Shown: positions 33,767-41,994 of the stretch, piece by piece
Position numbering within the stretch: the stretch's first letter is position 1
How the letters are laid out: each line of letters begins with the position of its first letter
Assembly (NCBI GenBank): GCA_902524105.1
Contig: CABZCD010000002.1
Location: 1 to 43,334 of the forward strand
DNA length: 43,334 nt
Source of the DNA: an uncultured Pelagibacteraceae bacterium
GTDB lineage: Bacteria; Pseudomonadota; Alphaproteobacteria; Pelagibacterales; Pelagibacteraceae
Direction of reading: 5' to 3'
Program-made: the position numbers and the translations under genes
Notes under the pieces: model-generated
Databases searched by the model: none
What the model was told of the DNA's origin: nothing
The model's input: only the letters and a program-made list of their open reading frames with translations

Positions 33767-34789
33767 ATGAAAAAAATAATAGTTACGGGTGGTTCTGGCT
33801 TTATAGGTAGTAATTTGGTTAACTATTTGGTCAAAAAAAAATATTTTGTTATAAATATAGACAAATTAACTTATTCTTCAAATACATATCCTAATTATAA
33901 TCTTTCAAAAAAAAATTACAAATTTTTTAAAATTGATATTAATAAAAAATTAATATTAAAAAAAATAATAAAAAAGTATAAACCTGAATGTATTTTTAAT
34001 CTCGCAGCTGAAACACATGTTGATAGATCGATAGACTCCCCTTTTCAATTCATACATTCAAATATATTGGGTGTTTATAATCTTTTAGAAGCTATAAAGG
34101 AAAACAATAAAAAAAATAAAAAAATAAAACTTATTCATATATCTACAGATGAAGTATACGGAGATATTATAACAAATCGATCAAATGAAAAATTTCCATA
34201 TAACCCTAGTTCACCATACTCAGCATCAAAAGCAAGTGCTGATCATCTAATTAAATCGTATATCAGAACTTATAAAATTCCAGCTATGATATCTAATTGT
34301 TGTAATAATTATGGTCCATATCAGTTTCCAGAAAAACTTATACCAAAAATGATTTCTAATATTTTAAATAATAAACCTCTGCCTATTTACGCTAAAGGAC
34401 AAAACTCAAGAGAATGGATTCACGTTGAAGATCATTGTGATGCTTTGTATGAAATTTTTAAAAAAGGTAAAATTGGTGAAAGTTATAATGTAGGATCAAA
34501 CATTAATCTCAAAAATATAGATTTAGTAAAAACAATTTTAAGAATATTTAAAAAGGAAAAATTTATCATTGGAAAAAAAGTTAAGATAAATTATGTAAAA
34601 GATCGACCTGGTCATGATTTTAGATATGCTCTAAATAGTTTAAAGATAAAAAAACAAATTGGTTGGAAATCAAAGATTAGTCTAATTAAAGGTTTGCATA
34701 TGACAATTGATTGGTATTTAAATAATAAAAAATTTATTAATTCAATATCTAAAAAATATTATGTTAGGAGGTTAGGTTTAAAAATATGA
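33767..34789 (+). CDS. rmlB: dTDP-glucose 4,6-dehydratase
   Basis: Makes dTDP-4-keto-6-deoxyglucose. The 340 residues begin with NAD loop VTGGSGFIGSNLVNYL; NIDKLTYSSN near 31-40 and NLAAETHVDRSIDSP near 80-94 are RmlB-specific. The catalytic Thr-Asp-Glu is in ISTDEVYGD near 124-132, and YSASKASADHL near 151-161 carries Tyr and Lys. NNYGPYQFPEKLIPKM and GQNSREWIHVEDH are the dTDP-sugar blocks. The stop overlaps the rmlA ATG by 4 bp. rmlC and rmlD are absent from the window, so the final sugar need not be rhamnose. Confidence 0.95.
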   Translation: MKKIIVTGGSGFIGSNLVNYLVKKKYFVINIDKLTYSSNTYPNYNLSKKNYKFFKIDINKKLILKKIIKKYKPECIFNLAAETHVDRSIDSPFQFIHSNILGVYNLLEAIKENNKKNKKIKLIHISTDEVYGDIITNRSNEKFPYNPSSPYSASKASADHLIKSYIRTYKIPAMISNCCNNYGPYQFPEKLIPKMISNILNNKPLPIYAKGQNSREWIHVEDHCDALYEIFKKGKIGESYNVGSNINLKNIDLVKTILRIFKKEKFIIGKKVKINYVKDRPGHDFRYALNSLKIKKQIGWKSKISLIKGLHMTIDWYLNNKKFINSISKKYYVRRLGLKI

Positions 34790-35652
34790 TTAAAAAAGGA
34801 ATAATTTTAGCTGGTGGTCTTGGTACACGGATGAGTCCAATAACAAAATCTGTAAATAAACAACTTCTGCCAATTTATGATAAACCATTAATATATTATC
34901 CATTATCTGTGCTTATGCTTGCAGGTATAAAAGAAGTTCTGATAATAGTTAATAGAGGTCAAGTAAGTCAATTTAAAAAGGTTTTAAAAAATGGAGAAAG
35001 TTTTGGTATTAGAATACATTATAAAGAACAAAAACAACCAAACGGTTTGCCTGAGGCATTTATTATTGGTGAAAAATTTATCGATAAAAATGGTGTAGCG
35101 CTAATTCTAGGAGATAATTTTTTTTATGCTCAAAGTTTAACTAAAACTTTGCAAAACGCAACTAAGCTAAAAAATGGGGCAAAAGTTTTTTTGCATCCTG
35201 TTAGTAATCCAAAACTTTACGGAATAGCTTCGATAAAGAATAAAAAAATCGTAAGCTTAAAAGAAAAACCTACGTCTGCAAATTCTAATTTAGCAGTTAC
35301 AGGTTTATATTTTTTTGACAAAAATGTTGTTAGTATTAGTAAAACACTTAAACCATCAAAGAGAAAAGAATTAGAGATTATTGATCTTTTAAACATATAT
35401 AGAAAAAAAAATAGACTAAGCGCAGAATTTTTAGGAAGAGGCGGTGCTTGGTTAGACGCTGGATCTATAGATGATTATTATGATACAACTTCTTTTGTTT
35501 CAACTATACAAAAGAGACAGGGTTTTAAAATTGCTTGCCTAGAGGAAATTGCATTTACAAAAAAATGGATAAATAAGAATACCTTAAAAGATAGTATCAA
35601 ATTTTATGGTAATTGCGATTATTCAAAGTATTTAAGACGACTATTATTTTAA
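34786..35652 (+). CDS. rmlA: Glucose-1-phosphate thymidylyltransferase
   Basis: Activates glucose 1-phosphate with dTTP to dTDP-glucose, substrate of the adjacent RmlB. The 288-residue chain begins GIILAGGLGTRMSPITKSVN (about 5-24), the nucleotidyltransferase loop, then KQLLPIYDKPLIYYPL. ALILGDNFFYAQ near 105-116 contains the metal-binding Asp. EKPTSANSNLAVTGLYFFD and GRGGAWLDAGSIDDY further support RmlA over GalU. The first loop reads GLGTRMS instead of the common GSGTRLY. Coupled to rmlB; the 3' end overlaps the convergent DUF4422-like gene by 4 bp. Confidence 0.95.
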   Translation: MIKKGIILAGGLGTRMSPITKSVNKQLLPIYDKPLIYYPLSVLMLAGIKEVLIIVNRGQVSQFKKVLKNGESFGIRIHYKEQKQPNGLPEAFIIGEKFIDKNGVALILGDNFFYAQSLTKTLQNATKLKNGAKVFLHPVSNPKLYGIASIKNKKIVSLKEKPTSANSNLAVTGLYFFDKNVVSISKTLKPSKRKELEIIDLLNIYRKKNRLSAEFLGRGGAWLDAGSIDDYYDTTSFVSTIQKRQGFKIACLEEIAFTKKWINKNTLKDSIKFYGNCDYSKYLRRLLF

Positions 35653-36470
35653 TTCGCGCCAATATCATGAAATAGAATTGGTAATTCTTTAAATTTAGCA
35701 TTTTTTTTAAACCAATAAGACATGAATCTTTCCGCTAAAAAACCGTATATTCTTGTTAATCCATAACCTTTAAGATCTTTAAAACCAAATAATTGTTCAC
35801 ATTTTTCTAGCCAAGGAAAAATTTCATTATAGTATGAATTTAATAGTTTTTTGGATTTACAAATGAACATATTATGAGGATTAAAAGATACTTCTTTGTT
35901 TACAAAATTTCTGAAATCAACTTTATTTTCCTGGTCTAGCAAGTCTATTGCTTTATCTAAATTGTCTCTACCATGCATTAAATCAAAGTGAAATTTTATA
36001 TTTCTTGCTTTCTCATTAAACAATACTTTGGGATTAGACGCCACTAAAGGAAAACCATTTTTTAAAAATTTCATTATTTTCCTTTTATTTACAAAAAAAG
36101 GATCTCCTAAAATTACTTCAAATTGGCTGAAATCATCGGGAATTTTTTTTAAAACTTTATTATTTAAATTACTTAAATTTAATTCATTGTTAGGAGTAAA
36201 ATTTAAAGCCCAAAATTTTCTATATTGACAAAATCCAATCCATTCTTGATTTATATGATTTAAATAGTTTTTCCATAACCAATAATGAAAAGTATATTCT
36301 CCATAATATTTGTTTTTATGAGATATATTAATTCCATTTTTATCACCTAAACAATCTTTGGGGAAAAGTTTTTCTCCTAATCCAACAGGAGTATAATCTA
36401 AAGTTTTGATAAACTTAAGATGAGATGGCTCTAATGTTAGACAGAACATTCTTAAATTTTTTTCATTCAT
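35649..36470 (-). CDS. DUF4422-like putative glycosyltransferase
   Basis: A 273-residue soluble protein. Motifs fit the DUF4422 group, a set of predicted glycosyltransferases in polysaccharide loci: GEYTFHYWLWKNYL near 57-70, EWIGFCQYRKFWAL near 76-89 (compare the usual D-Y-I-G-L-C-H-Y-R-R), and GLTRIYGFLAERFMSYWF near 237-254. Recognition is from these blocks only. It follows the GT2 gene by 4 bp and the tRNA-Met gene beyond that, on the same strand. Activity and sugar are unknown. Confidence 0.68.
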   Translation of the reverse strand: MNEKNLRMFCLTLEPSHLKFIKTLDYTPVGLGEKLFPKDCLGDKNGINISHKNKYYGEYTFHYWLWKNYLNHINQEWIGFCQYRKFWALNFTPNNELNLSNLNNKVLKKIPDDFSQFEVILGDPFFVNKRKIMKFLKNGFPLVASNPKVLFNEKARNIKFHFDLMHGRDNLDKAIDLLDQENKVDFRNFVNKEVSFNPHNMFICKSKKLLNSYYNEIFPWLEKCEQLFGFKDLKGYGLTRIYGFLAERFMSYWFKKNAKFKELPILFHDIGAN

Positions 36471-36474
36471 AATT

Positions 36475-37347
36475 TTATTTCAATTTTGGTCTAAATAAGG
36501 ATTTTTTCAAAAAGATAGAGTTAAAAATTCCAGATAAGCTTGCCGCATGAAGCTTAAGATGAAAAAAATTAAGTCTGAATATTGAAGCAATGATACCTAA
36601 TAAACTTTGATAGATATTTGGTATCACTTTTTTTAAGGCATAAGGAAAATTAAAATTTTTTTTAAAAAAATAAAATTTTGACCAACTAAAATGCCAATTC
36701 CTATTTATTAAGATTTCATTAACATATTTCTTTTTTGTGGAGCCAGTTCCTATATGTTCAAAATTTAAATTTTTAATAACGTACATCTTATGATTTTTAT
36801 TCATAAGTTCATTACATAGATCTATTGTTTCAAAATACATAAAATAATTTTCGTCCAATATCTTTGTAGATTTGAATTTTTTTTTGTTAATAATACAAAA
36901 ACACCAATCAATTTCTTTAACATTTTCAATAATAAAATTCTTAACTTTTTTAAGTCTGCTAGGGCTATCTCTATTAAATGAACTAAAATTTTTATAAATA
37001 TTTTGATTCCTATATTCTGGAGCAATTAAAGTGAAATTTTTAAAACTATTTAATAATTTTTCTATACTATGTATTAGGTTTTTGTTTATTATAACATCAG
37101 GAGTTAATGTCAAAACAATATCATTTTTACAATTTTTAAGTGCCAAATTAAAAGCCTTAGCATATCCTAAGTTTTCTTTAGGAATAATTACTTTAGTATT
37201 TTTAAATTTTTTTTCAATTTTGCTTTTCATCGATTTTAATTGAGAATTTTCAACGATTATAATTTGATGTTTTTTTGGAAAATTTTTCAACAGCTTTTTT
37301 AATAAATGCTCACTTTGAAAAGATATTATAACAATTGATAATTTCAT
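36475..37347 (-). CDS. Family 2 glycosyltransferase (rhamnosyltransferase-like), paralog B
   Basis: A 290-residue GT-A fold transferase. SIVIISFQSEHLL near 4-16, IIIVENSQ near 29-36, ENLGYAKAFNLAL near 58-70 and the metal region LTPDVIIN near 81-88 are present. The catalytic acid region is YFMYFETIDLCNE near 163-175. Order, length and C-terminal block (NWHFSWSKFYFFKKNF, ending FRPKLK) mirror the GT2 at 32845-33690, indicating duplication. Its start codon is only 8 bp from the 3' end of tRNA-Met on the same strand, so it is probably cotranscribed with the tRNA. Confidence 0.83.
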   Translation of the reverse strand: MKLSIVIISFQSEHLLKKLLKNFPKKHQIIIVENSQLKSMKSKIEKKFKNTKVIIPKENLGYAKAFNLALKNCKNDIVLTLTPDVIINKNLIHSIEKLLNSFKNFTLIAPEYRNQNIYKNFSSFNRDSPSRLKKVKNFIIENVKEIDWCFCIINKKKFKSTKILDENYFMYFETIDLCNELMNKNHKMYVIKNLNFEHIGTGSTKKKYVNEILINRNWHFSWSKFYFFKKNFNFPYALKKVIPNIYQSLLGIIASIFRLNFFHLKLHAASLSGIFNSIFLKKSLFRPKLK

Positions 37348-37355
37348 AGTTTTGA

Positions 37356-37432
37356 TGGTAGCGAGGGGCGGAGTCGAACCGCCGACCCCAGGCTTATGAG
37401 TCCTGTGCTCTAACCAACTGAGCTACCTCGCC
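37356..37432 (-). tRNA. tRNA-Met (anticodon CAT), elongator type
   Basis: The minus strand folds as a 77-nt cloverleaf. The acceptor is GGCGAGG pairing with CCTCGCT (first pair G-U), the D-arm is GCTCAGTTGGTTAGAGC, the anticodon loop CTCATAA holds CAT, and the T-arm loop is GGTTCGACTCC. A73 and the 3' CCA are encoded. The body resembles alphaproteobacterial elongator tRNA-Met. Initiator features (C1-A72 mismatch, three G-C pairs in the anticodon stem) are absent, and it does not look like tRNA-Ile with lysidine, though that reading is not fully excluded by sequence. Confidence 0.93.
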
Positions 37433-37444
37433 AAATTAAGATCA

Positions 37445-37472
37445 GTTATATTACATTCTAAATTTCGTTCAA
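37445..37472 (-). promoter_or_regulatory. Putative sigma70-type promoter of tRNA-Met
   Basis: On the minus strand, TTGAAC (37467-37472) and TATAAC (37445-37450) are separated by 16 bp, and the -10 element ends 12 bp before the tRNA 5' end. The match is good, but in DNA this AT-rich chance resemblance is common. Confidence 0.5.
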
Positions 37473-37496
37473 TAAACATTTTTAATTAAGATTGCG

Positions 37497-38291
37497 CTAG
37501 TCAGAAAATGAGAAAAATAAATCTTCTTTATATGGATTATTTGGATAATCTAAGTTTTTAATTGGAAATTTTTTGACGTACTCTCCACTATCTTTTTGAT
37601 AATCTTTATTTATAAAAGTTAATTCTAAAGCGATAGGTAAACCAGATTCTAATTTTTCGCAGTGATTATTACCATGTATGTGAATAATATTAAAATCCTT
37701 TTTAATTTTTTTAACAGCCTCAGTAAAAATTTCCTCATTTTGATCCAAGCAGTGAAACTCAAATATAATCATAGCAATTTTTGATTTATATTTAATTATA
37801 TCATTTATTAATTTAAATTCAGTTCCTTCAATATCAATTTTTAATACAACTTTTTTTTCATTGGGTATTCTTGAAAATACTTTATCAATATCCGCATCAT
37901 TTTTATTTTTTTTAATATTTGTAATTTTTTCTTGATAAAATTTTACCGAGTCAATTTTAAAAAAATCTAAATAATTCTTTAATAAAGTTATTCTTATTTT
38001 TAAATCATTGTATTTGCATCTAAATGTTAAAAATCTTTTTAAATACTTTAAAATTTCTTTTATATATGGTTTTTTACTTACAAAACAATCGTACATGAAA
38101 ATTTTTACTTTTTTATTAATTTTAATGTAGTCTAGCTCGAAAGACCAATCAGATCCCATTCCAAAGCTTATTAAATAATCAACGCTAGCTACAACCTTCT
38201 CATCTACAATATAGCCACCATCGGCTTCTCTTCCAACTCGAATAAGATTTTGGTTTTTAAGAGGTTTTAAAAAATTAAATTTTTTGTCCAT
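37497..38291 (-). CDS. FkbM-type SAM-dependent methyltransferase
   Basis: A 264-residue protein from ATG 38289-38291 (a TTG lies one codon earlier). VGREADGGYIVDE near 18-30 and LISFGMGSDWSFELDYI near 41-57 form the SAM-binding N-half, in which the usual glycine loop is reduced to FGMGSDW. VVLKIDIEGTEFKLIND near 147-163 is the FkbM-family hallmark (D-I-E-G). IHIHGNNHC near 206-214 and ALELTFIN near 224-231 follow. FkbM enzymes O-methylate sugars or polyketides; here a glycan is likely. Unlinked by strand to the plus-strand trio that begins 137 bp away. Confidence 0.75.
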   Translation of the reverse strand: MDKKFNFLKPLKNQNLIRVGREADGGYIVDEKVVASVDYLISFGMGSDWSFELDYIKINKKVKIFMYDCFVSKKPYIKEILKYLKRFLTFRCKYNDLKIRITLLKNYLDFFKIDSVKFYQEKITNIKKNKNDADIDKVFSRIPNEKKVVLKIDIEGTEFKLINDIIKYKSKIAMIIFEFHCLDQNEEIFTEAVKKIKKDFNIIHIHGNNHCEKLESGLPIALELTFINKDYQKDSGEYVKKFPIKNLDYPNNPYKEDLFFSFSD

Positions 38292-38427
38292 CAATTATAA
38301 AATATTTTATCTATTTTAATTTCCTTTAAAAGGTAAAAAAACAAAATTTATAGCACTAATTTAAGTATTTCTTTTGAATAAATTAAGTGACTTATGAAAA
38401 GTGATTTGATAATAGTTTGTTTATACA

Positions 38428-39045
38428 ATGGATGAATTAAAAGCATTAATACTATTAATATCGAGTGGATTAATAATAAGATATTCTTTAACGTTAACTG
38501 GTCAAGCGTGGGCAAAATCTCATTCTCAAACTGTCGCCTTTATGATTTTACCAGTAATCACCTACGTAATTACAAAAACAATTGCTGGTAACATAGCTTT
38601 ATCACTTGGAATGATTGGTGCTTTATCAATTGTAAGGTTTAGACACCCAGTAAAAAGTGCTTTAGAGTTAATAATGTACTTTGATCTTATAACAATTGGT
38701 ATTGCAACGAGTGTTAGAACTAAATGGGCTATTCAACTAGTATTATGCACTGTCATAATAATTTTTGCAGTAAAATTTATACAAAAAATTTTAAATAAAT
38801 CAGGTTCGTCTTTTTATAACATGTCTTTTAATGAGGGTAATACTGCTAACACTATTGAAATTGTCTCAAAACAAAAAATTGAATTTATTGAAAAAAGTGA
38901 GTTCTTATTAAATTCTTTAAATGATAAAAATAATCAAGAATTTACTTACAGATTATCTTTTAATAATAAAAAAGAGTTACGAGATTTTAAAGTTAAGTTG
39001 GAAAATGATAAAAATATTGAAAGAGTAAATACTATCTATAATTAA
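38428..39045 (+). CDS. DUF4956 membrane protein
   Basis: A 205-residue protein with about four hydrophobic helices in its first 115 residues, then a soluble domain of about 90. The hallmark GMIGALSIVRFRHPVKSAL (about 71-89) matches DUF4956 as I recall it (G-M-V/I-G-A-L-S-I-V-R-F-R). It is the first of three plus-strand genes with tight spacing (3 bp to the CotH-like gene, which is 12 bp from the VTC gene). DUF4956, CotH and VTC domains recur together in distant bacteria, so it probably forms part of a membrane-linked system with them. No biochemical activity is known to me. Confidence 0.82.
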   Translation: MDELKALILLISSGLIIRYSLTLTGQAWAKSHSQTVAFMILPVITYVITKTIAGNIALSLGMIGALSIVRFRHPVKSALELIMYFDLITIGIATSVRTKWAIQLVLCTVIIIFAVKFIQKILNKSGSSFYNMSFNEGNTANTIEIVSKQKIEFIEKSEFLLNSLNDKNNQEFTYRLSFNNKKELRDFKVKLENDKNIERVNTIYN

Positions 39046-39048
39046 ATT

Positions 39049-41388
39049 ATGAAAAAGATTGTTTTTCTTTTTTTTATTTTTACTTTTTTTTCTTTTGAAG
39101 TGCTGGGGGATAAAAAACTATACGAAAAAGATTTCACAGGCTGTAACTATAACATTAACGAAAAAAACCTTAAAGAAATCAATTATTTAAAAATAAAAAA
39201 AATTGGGGTAGATGTTCATAATTACAGAAACTGGATTGTAAATAGTATTAGGATATTAACCAGTCGATCACGATATGTTTCAGATACATATAAGCAAAGA
39301 TTTAAATCAAATATATCTGTTGAATTTGAGGACGGTACTTTTTGTAACTTTACAGGAAGAATTAGGCATCATGGGGATGAAAAAGATCACATTAGTCTAA
39401 CAGGAAACACAATTACACAAAGTATAGATGTACATTTAGATAATGGAAATATAAGAGGAATTACTAAATTTAAACTTCTTAGGCCAAATACAAGAGGAAA
39501 GCTTGAAGACGAAATTTTTTTAACAGAACTTCTCAGGAACTTAAATTTTTTAGCACCAAGAACTATGAGAGTTGATGTTAGAATTAATGAAGCAAATTCT
39601 GTTATGATTTTTCAAGAAAAAGCGGCAAAGGAGTTATTAGAGTTCAATAATAGAAGAGAGGGACCAATATTTGAAGGTGACGAAAGATTTTTTTTTAGAA
39701 CCGTAAAAAAATTACCATCTAATCAAAAAAGTAATTGGGATATTGGTGTCGTACCACTAATGAACAAAAGTGTTAAACATCTTTTGGCACGTCAAGTTAA
39801 TACTAATATAATGCAAAAAAGTGATGGTTTGAATAAGATGTCTTTCAACTCTTCAACAAACCTTAATTTAATATATCTTTATTACTCAAATAGATTCCAA
39901 GATGGAACAAATAATTTTAATTATTTTGATTATGACTTAGATAACACTTTACTTGCTATGTTTAACCCGGAAAATATAATGAAATTAGATGCATATAATC
40001 TACTTATTCAATCTACAAATAGTCAACACGGTTTAGCTGCTAATAACAGAAAATTTTTTTGGAACTCTATTGAAAATTACTATGAACCAATAAATTATGA
40101 CTCAAATCCAAACATAGATTTAAAAAAACTAATTACAACAACGGCGATATACAGGCTTCCCATATCAGAAAGCTTTATAAAGGCTTTTGGGTTTCTCGAA
40201 GAAAAACTTCTAAATCTGAATTTAAAAAATGTAAGCGCTAACATTGATAATTCTGGAATTAACATGACAGAAAAAGAAGTCTCTGAGAAAGTTAATAAGA
40301 TATTAAATAATCTTAATGTAATAAAAATTAATTACTTAAATATAGATAATCAAGCGTTGCTAGAGCATAATAAATTTAAACCTATAGATAATTTATTGGA
40401 TAGATTTAATGAAACTTTGAATGAAGTAGAGCCAAATGTTTTTCTTGTGAAATATAATGAAAAAAATGGAAATTTACAAAGATGTAAAATCTTTTTAAAA
40501 GACTGTAAAGATTACAATTTTACTCAAGAAAACTTAACAGATTTATTAGAAGGTGAATTGATATTAAATGAAAAAATATATCAATTTTTAGGGAAAAGCT
40601 TCAATTTTGATAGTATCAAAAAGAATAGAAATTTTAACAAAATTAATTTTGGTGACTCAAATATCTTTTATGAAGATGGAATAACCTTAAAAATAGATCA
40701 ACAAAATAAATTGTTAGAAATCATTCAAAATGAAGTGGGATCTAGAGCTTATATTATAAACGGAACTTTATCTGATCTTAAAATGAAGTTTTATGGTTTA
40801 AATTATAAAATGACAACCACAAAGCCAAAAAATTTTCCTAATGATAGTAGCGGACTGACAGGTTGCTTATCATTAATAAATTTAGAGGTTAAGAACATTG
40901 ATTTGTTTGCTGAAAATTCAAATTGTGAAGATGCAATTAATTTAATTAATGTAAAAGGTTCGGTCAACGAAGTCATTGTCAAAAATTCATATAGTGACGG
41001 TTTTGATGTAGATTTCTCTAATGTTAAAATTAAAAACTTAAACATTCAAAATTCAAAAAATGATTGTGTAGATTTTTCCTCTGGAAATTATGTTTTAGGT
41101 GAATTAATTTTAAATAATTGTGGAGATAAAGCTTTATCTGTTGGAGAAGGGTCTAAAATAAATATTCAAAACTTAAAGGCGTCAAATTCGAACATGGGTG
41201 TGGCATCAAAGGATAGCTCTATTGTTAATTTAGATAATTTAAAAGTTAATAATGTATCAACATGTTTAGCCGCTTATAAAAAAAAACAAGAATTTAATGG
41301 AGGAGTGATTAATATAAATAATAATTTTTATTGTAATAATTTTAAGGATAAACTAACAACAGATGAGTTTTCTATAATTAATAACTAA
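39049..41388 (+). CDS. Secreted CotH-like kinase-fold protein with C-terminal beta-helix
   Basis: A 779-residue protein. Residues 1-20 are a signal peptide ending EVLGD. Residues about 85-360 resemble the CotH family (atypical protein kinases such as spore-coat CotH): RIRHHGDEKDH near 104-114, KFKLLRPNTRGKLEDEIF near 140-157, Glu190 in IFQEKA (ATP-site candidate), Asp314 in MKLDAYN, then NNRKFFWN near 332-339 and Asp351 in EPINYDSN, where CotH has the metal-binding WDxD. A middle region with little similarity follows. Residues about 610-770 carry repeated V/I-x-N-x-N/D strands such as VIVKNSYSDGFDVDFSNVKI, typical of a right-handed beta-helix. Part of the DUF4956-CotH-VTC trio; target unknown. 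DxD-like changes leave catalysis unproven. Confidence 0.72.
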   Translation: MKKIVFLFFIFTFFSFEVLGDKKLYEKDFTGCNYNINEKNLKEINYLKIKKIGVDVHNYRNWIVNSIRILTSRSRYVSDTYKQRFKSNISVEFEDGTFCNFTGRIRHHGDEKDHISLTGNTITQSIDVHLDNGNIRGITKFKLLRPNTRGKLEDEIFLTELLRNLNFLAPRTMRVDVRINEANSVMIFQEKAAKELLEFNNRREGPIFEGDERFFFRTVKKLPSNQKSNWDIGVVPLMNKSVKHLLARQVNTNIMQKSDGLNKMSFNSSTNLNLIYLYYSNRFQDGTNNFNYFDYDLDNTLLAMFNPENIMKLDAYNLLIQSTNSQHGLAANNRKFFWNSIENYYEPINYDSNPNIDLKKLITTTAIYRLPISESFIKAFGFLEEKLLNLNLKNVSANIDNSGINMTEKEVSEKVNKILNNLNVIKINYLNIDNQALLEHNKFKPIDNLLDRFNETLNEVEPNVFLVKYNEKNGNLQRCKIFLKDCKDYNFTQENLTDLLEGELILNEKIYQFLGKSFNFDSIKKNRNFNKINFGDSNIFYEDGITLKIDQQNKLLEIIQNEVGSRAYIINGTLSDLKMKFYGLNYKMTTTKPKNFPNDSSGLTGCLSLINLEVKNIDLFAENSNCEDAINLINVKGSVNEVIVKNSYSDGFDVDFSNVKIKNLNIQNSKNDCVDFSSGNYVLGELILNNCGDKALSVGEGSKINIQNLKASNSNMGVASKDSSIVNLDNLKVNNVSTCLAAYKKKQEFNGGVININNNFYCNNFKDKLTTDEFSIINN

Positions 41389-41400
41389 ATTAAAACAATT

Positions 41401-41994
41401 ATGAGCTTCAGAAAAGAAGAAAAACTTTATATCAAATCCGAACATATTTTTAATTTTAAAAAATTTCTAGAGGATCGTTCTGTAAAAAATTTATATAAGC
41501 CAAGAAAAATTAATAGTTTATATTTTGATAATTTAAATTTTGATATGTATAATGACTCTATCGAAGGTGTTGTACCAAGAAAAAAGATTAGAGTAAGAGA
41601 ATATCCAGGTGAAATCGATAAAAAATATTATTTAGAAATTAAACACTCATCTGTAGAGGGAAGATTCAAAACAAGAGAAATAGTTAAAAAAGAAAGATTT
41701 GAATTTTTAAAAAAAACAGGAATTTTAGACATTAGATATGGTACTTGCCTACCAAATTATTACGTTTCGTACGATAGAGAATATTTAATTATTAATGATG
41801 TTAGAATATCAATAGACACAAATCTTGTATATCAAGATTTTAAATCAAATTTAAAATATGCTGACAGAAATTGTATTGTTGAGTTGAAAACCTCAATTAA
41901 TAAAGATCATGATAAATTAATTGAAGAATTTCCTTTTCAAAGAATTAGGTTTTCAAAATACTGTTTTGCTGTTGAAAACTTAAGTTACAAATAA
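41401..41994 (+). CDS. VTC-domain protein (polyphosphate polymerase-like)
   Basis: A 197-residue protein with the triphosphate-tunnel fold of VTC proteins. It shows RKEEKLYIK near 4-12, INSLYFDN near 38-45, the basic strand RKKIRVREY (60-68), and LEIKHS (78-83) with Glu79 and Lys81. KTRE is near 90-93. VELKTS sits near 160-165, and a C-terminal RFSKYCFAVE is near 182-191. In yeast Vtc4 such residues line the polyphosphate-synthesising tunnel. In bacteria, members occur with CotH and DUF4956 and their product is not settled for me. It is third in the trio and ends 10 bp inside the convergent GT61 gene. Confidence 0.82.
   Translation: MSFRKEEKLYIKSEHIFNFKKFLEDRSVKNLYKPRKINSLYFDNLNFDMYNDSIEGVVPRKKIRVREYPGEIDKKYYLEIKHSSVEGRFKTREIVKKERFEFLKKTGILDIRYGTCLPNYYVSYDREYLIINDVRISIDTNLVYQDFKSNLKYADRNCIVELKTSINKDHDKLIEEFPFQRIRFSKYCFAVENLSYK

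Noticed and set aside
37356-37432. tRNA-Ile with lysidine-modified CAT anticodon, or initiator tRNA-Met
   Set aside because: The body resembles elongator tRNA-Met, and initiator hallmarks (unpaired first base pair, triple G-C pairs in the anticodon stem) are absent.
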